From the NCBI GenBank assembly GCA_049671745.1, contig JBATVL010000087.1, positions 1 to 64,000 on the forward strand: DNA of 64,000 bases, given 5' to 3'. Source of the stretch: SNAP01 sp049671745 (GTDB lineage Bacteria; Bacteroidota; Bacteroidia; Bacteroidales; Marinifilaceae). The position numbers were made by a program, and so were the translations under genes. The notes below the pieces were generated by a model, which was given only the letters and a program-made list of their open reading frames with translations, did not search any database and had not been told where the DNA came from. Below, in pieces: positions 60,657-64,000 of this stretch (positions are counted from its first letter, which is position 1; every line of letters starts with the position of its first letter).

Positions 60657-62615
60657 TTAAGCATCTATATTAGCGTATGTTGCATTTTGCTCTATAAACT
60701 GACGTCTAGGAGGTACATCATCACCCATTAACATTGAAAATACTCTATCTGTTTCAGCAGCATTCTCTATTGTTACTTGACGAAGAGTTCTTTGATCTGG
60801 ATTCATTGTAGTTTCCCACAATTGTTCAGCGTTCATCTCTCCAAGACCTTTGTATCTTTGAATATGTAGAGCAGATTCTTTTCCACCAGCCCACTCATCA
60901 ATTAACTTAAGTCTTTGTTCTTCTGACCAACAATACTGTTCGTTCTTTCCTTTTTTAACTAAATATAAAGGAGGAGTAGCAATATATAAGTAACCGTTCT
61001 CTATAACTTCTTTCATATATCTAAAGAAAAGAGTCATTATAAGAGTAGCAATGTGAGAACCATCTACATCGGCATCACACATGATTACTATCTTATGGTA
61101 ACGTAATTTTTCAAGGTTTAAGGCTTTTGAATCTTCCTCTGTACCGTAAGTAACACCTAAGGCTTGGAAAATATTCTTTATCTCTTCACTCTCGAAAACT
61201 TTATGTTGCATTGCTTTCTCAACATTCAGAATCTTACCTTTTAAAGGAAGAATAGCTTGAAATGTTCTGTCTCGTCCTTGTTTAGCAGTACCACCCGCTG
61301 AATCTCCCTCGACTAAGAATACTTCGCATTTCTCAGGATCTCTGTTTGAGCAGTCAGCTAACTTACCAGGAAGTCCTGAACCAGAAAGTACAGTTTTTCT
61401 TTGTACTAATTCTCTTGCTTTACGAGCAGCATGACGAGCTGTAGCAGCAAGAATAACTTTGTTTACAATAGTCTTTGCATCTTTAGGGTTTTCCTCAAGA
61501 TAATTAGAAAGCATAGAGCTTACTGCTTGATCAACGGCTAAAGAAATCTCAGAGTTACCTAATTTAGTTTTTGTCTGTCCTTCAAATTGAGGCTCTGCTA
61601 CTTTTACAGAGATAACTGCTGTTAATCCCTCTCTAAAGTCATCACCACTTATATCAAACTTAAGTTTAGAAAGCATACCTGAATTCTCAGCATATCCCTT
61701 AAGAGTTCTTGTAAGTCCTCTTCTGAAACCTGTTAAGTGAGTACCACCTTCTATTGTATTAATATTATTCACATAAGAGTGAACATTCTCAGAATAAGAA
61801 GAGTTGTATTGAAGAGCAACCTCTACTGGCACTCCGTTCTTCTCTGTAGAGACATTTATAGTCTGTTCTATTAATTTTTCTCTAGTACCATCAAGGAATT
61901 CTACAAACTCACTTAATCCTCTATCAGAATAGAAATCTTCAGTTTTGAAAAGTCCTGTTTCTTCATCTTTATCTCTAAGGTCAGTTAATTTTAATTTAAT
62001 TCCCTTGTTCAAGAAAGATAATTCTCTTAGACGAGCTGCTAAGATATCATATTTGTAAACAGTAGTTAAGAATATAGAATCATCTGGATGAAATGTGATA
62101 ATAGTACCAGTTTTATCAGTCTCTCCTATTATTTTAACTTTATTAAGAGGAGCTCCTTTTGAGTACTCTTGTTCCCAAACTTTACCATCTCGGTGAATCT
62201 CTGCTCTAAGATATTTAGATAAAGCATTAACACAAGAAACACCTACACCATGTAAACCACCAGAAACTTTATAACTATCTTTATTAAATTTACCACCAGC
62301 ATGTAATACAGTCATTACAACCTCAAGGGCAGATCTATTTTCTTTTGTATGATTAGCAGTAGGTATTCCCCTACCATCATCCATTACAGTAATAGAGTTG
62401 TCCTCATTAATAACAACCTCTATATTATCGCAATATCCAACTAAAGCCTCATCAATAGAGTTGTCTACAACCTCATAAACAAGATGGTGAAGTCCTTTTA
62501 CATTAACGTCTCCAATGTACATAGAAGGACGCTTACGAACAGCTTCAAGGCCTTCAAGGACCTGTATACTGTCAGCGGAATAATCTTGTTCTTGATTTTT
62601 TATTTCTTCACTCAT
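60657..62615 (-). CDS. gyrB: DNA gyrase subunit B
   Basis: This 652-residue ATPase subunit has the GHKL motifs (VVDNSIDEAL, DDGRGIPT, GGLHGVGVSCVNAL), the transducer domain and the TOPRIM region (EGDSAGG, DADVDGSH) with the C-terminal QRYKGLGEMN. It provides the ATP-driven strand passage with GyrA. Length is normal for Bacteroidota. The ending RQFIEQNATYANIDA is typical. It is followed 120 nt downstream on the other side by nothing on this strand, and preceded by the TonB receptor only in the sense of the minus strand order. Confidence 0.97.
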   Translation of the reverse strand: MSEEIKNQEQDYSADSIQVLEGLEAVRKRPSMYIGDVNVKGLHHLVYEVVDNSIDEALVGYCDNIEVVINEDNSITVMDDGRGIPTANHTKENRSALEVVMTVLHAGGKFNKDSYKVSGGLHGVGVSCVNALSKYLRAEIHRDGKVWEQEYSKGAPLNKVKIIGETDKTGTIITFHPDDSIFLTTVYKYDILAARLRELSFLNKGIKLKLTDLRDKDEETGLFKTEDFYSDRGLSEFVEFLDGTREKLIEQTINVSTEKNGVPVEVALQYNSSYSENVHSYVNNINTIEGGTHLTGFRRGLTRTLKGYAENSGMLSKLKFDISGDDFREGLTAVISVKVAEPQFEGQTKTKLGNSEISLAVDQAVSSMLSNYLEENPKDAKTIVNKVILAATARHAARKARELVQRKTVLSGSGLPGKLADCSNRDPEKCEVFLVEGDSAGGTAKQGRDRTFQAILPLKGKILNVEKAMQHKVFESEEIKNIFQALGVTYGTEEDSKALNLEKLRYHKIVIMCDADVDGSHIATLIMTLFFRYMKEVIENGYLYIATPPLYLVKKGKNEQYCWSEEQRLKLIDEWAGGKESALHIQRYKGLGEMNAEQLWETTMNPDQRTLRQVTIENAAETDRVFSMLMGDDVPPRRQFIEQNATYANIDA

Positions 62616-62733
62616 TGTATTATGTTTAATTTCTAATAATCAACGTACGGTAACTACTTATTTGCAGATACTTCATGCAAATATACTTAAAATCGTCGAA
62701 TTCACCACCTTTAGCAAAGTAGAATTTCTAAGA

Positions 62734-64000
62734 TTAGAAAGTAATACTTAATCCTAAAAGTCCACCTATTCCCATAACAGGATATTCTTCCCATCTTTGA
62801 TAGTGTTGATTAAACATATTGTTACCATTAGCAAAAGCTTGTATATGTTTAGAAAACTTATATTCTACATTAAGATTCATATCTAAGATCATCTTATTAG
62901 TAATACTCTCATTAGTATTTACAAGCATCTCACTAGTCTTTCTTTTTCCTAACACGAATAAATCAGCAGAGCAAGACAGTTTCTCAGAAAATTCATATTT
63001 AGCATTTAAAGTAAGTTCAAAAGAAGGAACATTAAGTATATGCACCTTTTCATTTAAAGAATTATCATCAAATTTATCAACATCAAAAGCATAACTTTTA
63101 AAAGTTGTTAGTAGAGAAAGATTTTCATCAAAATTAACTCCAAACACACCCATGAAAGAAAGTAAATGAACATCAGTATAGTTTTGTACTAGATTCTTCT
63201 TTTTTGAATCAACACCATAATACATATAGTTATTTATATCTGCATATTTAGCTCCTATATTATACCAAAATAAATTGTCGAATCTACCTTTGAATCCTCC
63301 ACTAAAAGAATATTTAGTGTAGGTAGGAACAGACTCTCCAACTAATGCATAAGGATTAACCTTATATGATTTTAAGTAATTATTGTCTTTTACTCCTCCA
63401 TTAGCCTCAGCATATAAGCCTAAAGTTTTACCCAACACGTCAATATACATAGAAGATTTAGGGTAGAAATAGAATTTAGAATCATCGCCCATATATTGAG
63501 AAACCCCCATACCAAAATCGAATTTGAACTTCCATAAATCAGTTTTGAAATGAGGCTCGAAAGATACAGCAGTATAATTACTCGCTGATTTTAATAGATC
63601 TACTCCTAGATTTAATAATAGAATATTATTACCTAGTTCCATACGAGTATGTAGATCAAGATCAACCAAATTCTCAGATACATCCATCTTAGTGTCAGAG
63701 AAATTTGTGTAGTTTAACTTTGCACCATATCTAGTACCACTATATGTGATTTTATTATAAAAGAAATCAGCTGCAAGCTCTCCTCTTCTAGATCTCTCTA
63801 TGTCTAATACTGGGACAGCTGTCTTATCCTTATTTATATCATAAAGATGTAAGAGATTATTATCGTAAGAGATAGTAGCACCATAAGATTCATACTTCTC
63901 TATCTTCATAAAATAAAGAAGTGCTGTTTGATCTACATATCCTGATTCTCTGTCGTAAACTTTCCCTGAGGTAGTATTAGAACGAAGATACATACCCCAA
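62734..64000 (-). CDS. TonB-dependent receptor, C-terminal part (cut by window edge)
   Basis: At least 419 residues are seen, running off the right edge. It is beta-strand-rich (ATISYDNNLLHLYDINKDKT, RYGAKLNYTNFSDTK, LSFMGVFGVNFDENLSL) and ends NNMFNQHYQRWEEYP, then MGIGGLLGLSITF, the usual NxxNxxYxxWxxYPxxG end of TonB-dependent receptors. The plug and signal peptide lie outside the window. Ligand unknown. It is upstream of gyrB on the same strand with 118 nt between them. Confidence 0.75.
   Translation of the reverse strand, partial: WGMYLRSNTTSGKVYDRESGYVDQTALLYFMKIEKYESYGATISYDNNLLHLYDINKDKTAVPVLDIERSRRGELAADFFYNKITYSGTRYGAKLNYTNFSDTKMDVSENLVDLDLHTRMELGNNILLLNLGVDLLKSASNYTAVSFEPHFKTDLWKFKFDFGMGVSQYMGDDSKFYFYPKSSMYIDVLGKTLGLYAEANGGVKDNNYLKSYKVNPYALVGESVPTYTKYSFSGGFKGRFDNLFWYNIGAKYADINNYMYYGVDSKKKNLVQNYTDVHLLSFMGVFGVNFDENLSLLTTFKSYAFDVDKFDDNSLNEKVHILNVPSFELTLNAKYEFSEKLSCSADLFVLGKRKTSEMLVNTNESITNKMILDMNLNVEYKFSKHIQAFANGNNMFNQHYQRWEEYPVMGIGGLLGLSITF

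Overview
The window looks like a chromosomal segment of a low-GC member of the Bacteroidota, most likely Bacteroidales. The evidence is a SusC/SusD pair, STN-domain TonB receptors with an ECF sigma/FecR pair, DUF6029, DUF4835 and BF3164-type proteins, the long Bacteroidota form of NusB, a short primary sigma factor, and repeated TAnnTTTG -7 promoter elements, some with TTG about 18-21 nt upstream. Flavodoxin, rubrerythrin, a desulfoferrodoxin-like protein and several nitroreductases suggest an anaerobe that meets oxygen. I cannot name the genus from sequence alone. I saw no tRNA, rRNA, CRISPR array or intact prophage.

Layout. 1-2.7 kb: an Omp28-like lipoprotein (cut by the window edge), DUF6029 and a TlpA thioredoxin. 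2.7-9 kb: a giant HEAT/DUF4132 protein with a small partner, then a flavodoxin. 9-19 kb: mostly housekeeping (M3 peptidase, era-der, fabI, DUF4835, nusB), then a desulfoferrodoxin-like protein that seems to have lost its catalytic iron site. 19-25 kb: a redox cluster with rubrerythrin, two nitroreductases, an FMN-binding/NapH-like pair that looks like one gene split by a frameshift, a royal-jelly-family propeller, a small monooxygenase and a divergent AraC regulator. 25-33.5 kb: a probable peptide-uptake locus running from ECF sigma and anti-sigma through SusC and SusD to an M43-like lipoprotein whose HExxH is gone. 33.6-40 kb: two paralogous outer-membrane barrels, VOC, polysaccharide deacetylase, RDD, DUF1963 and membrane proteins.

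40-51.7 kb is an accessory island with much gene decay. It holds an AbiE-like toxin/antitoxin pair with a perfect 36-nt palindrome upstream, a second broken copy of the antitoxin 5' end, BF3164-like propellers (one with a single in-frame stop), a transposase remnant, a Kv-type channel, an orphan HTH regulator with its own palindrome, small broken genes, a DUF2130 nuclease-like protein with 91-residue internal repeats, and a block of 11-bp repeats in front of a DUF6266 gene.

51.7-64 kb returns to housekeeping: S41 protease, phosphoesterase, RF3 with a thioesterase, a stand-alone receiver, uvrB, the primary sigma factor, dapF, gyrB and the end of a TonB-dependent receptor. Converging genes there are separated by strong hairpin terminators.

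The most unusual items are the inactivated metzincin in the SusCD locus, the desulfoferrodoxin that keeps only its structural iron site, the split and cysteine-depleted FMN/NapH pair, the chimeric remnant at 24.75-25.2 kb, the shuffled pieces of toxin-antitoxin loci around 42-46 kb, the 11-bp repeat block at 50.7 kb, and the poorly known DUF4132 two-gene module.
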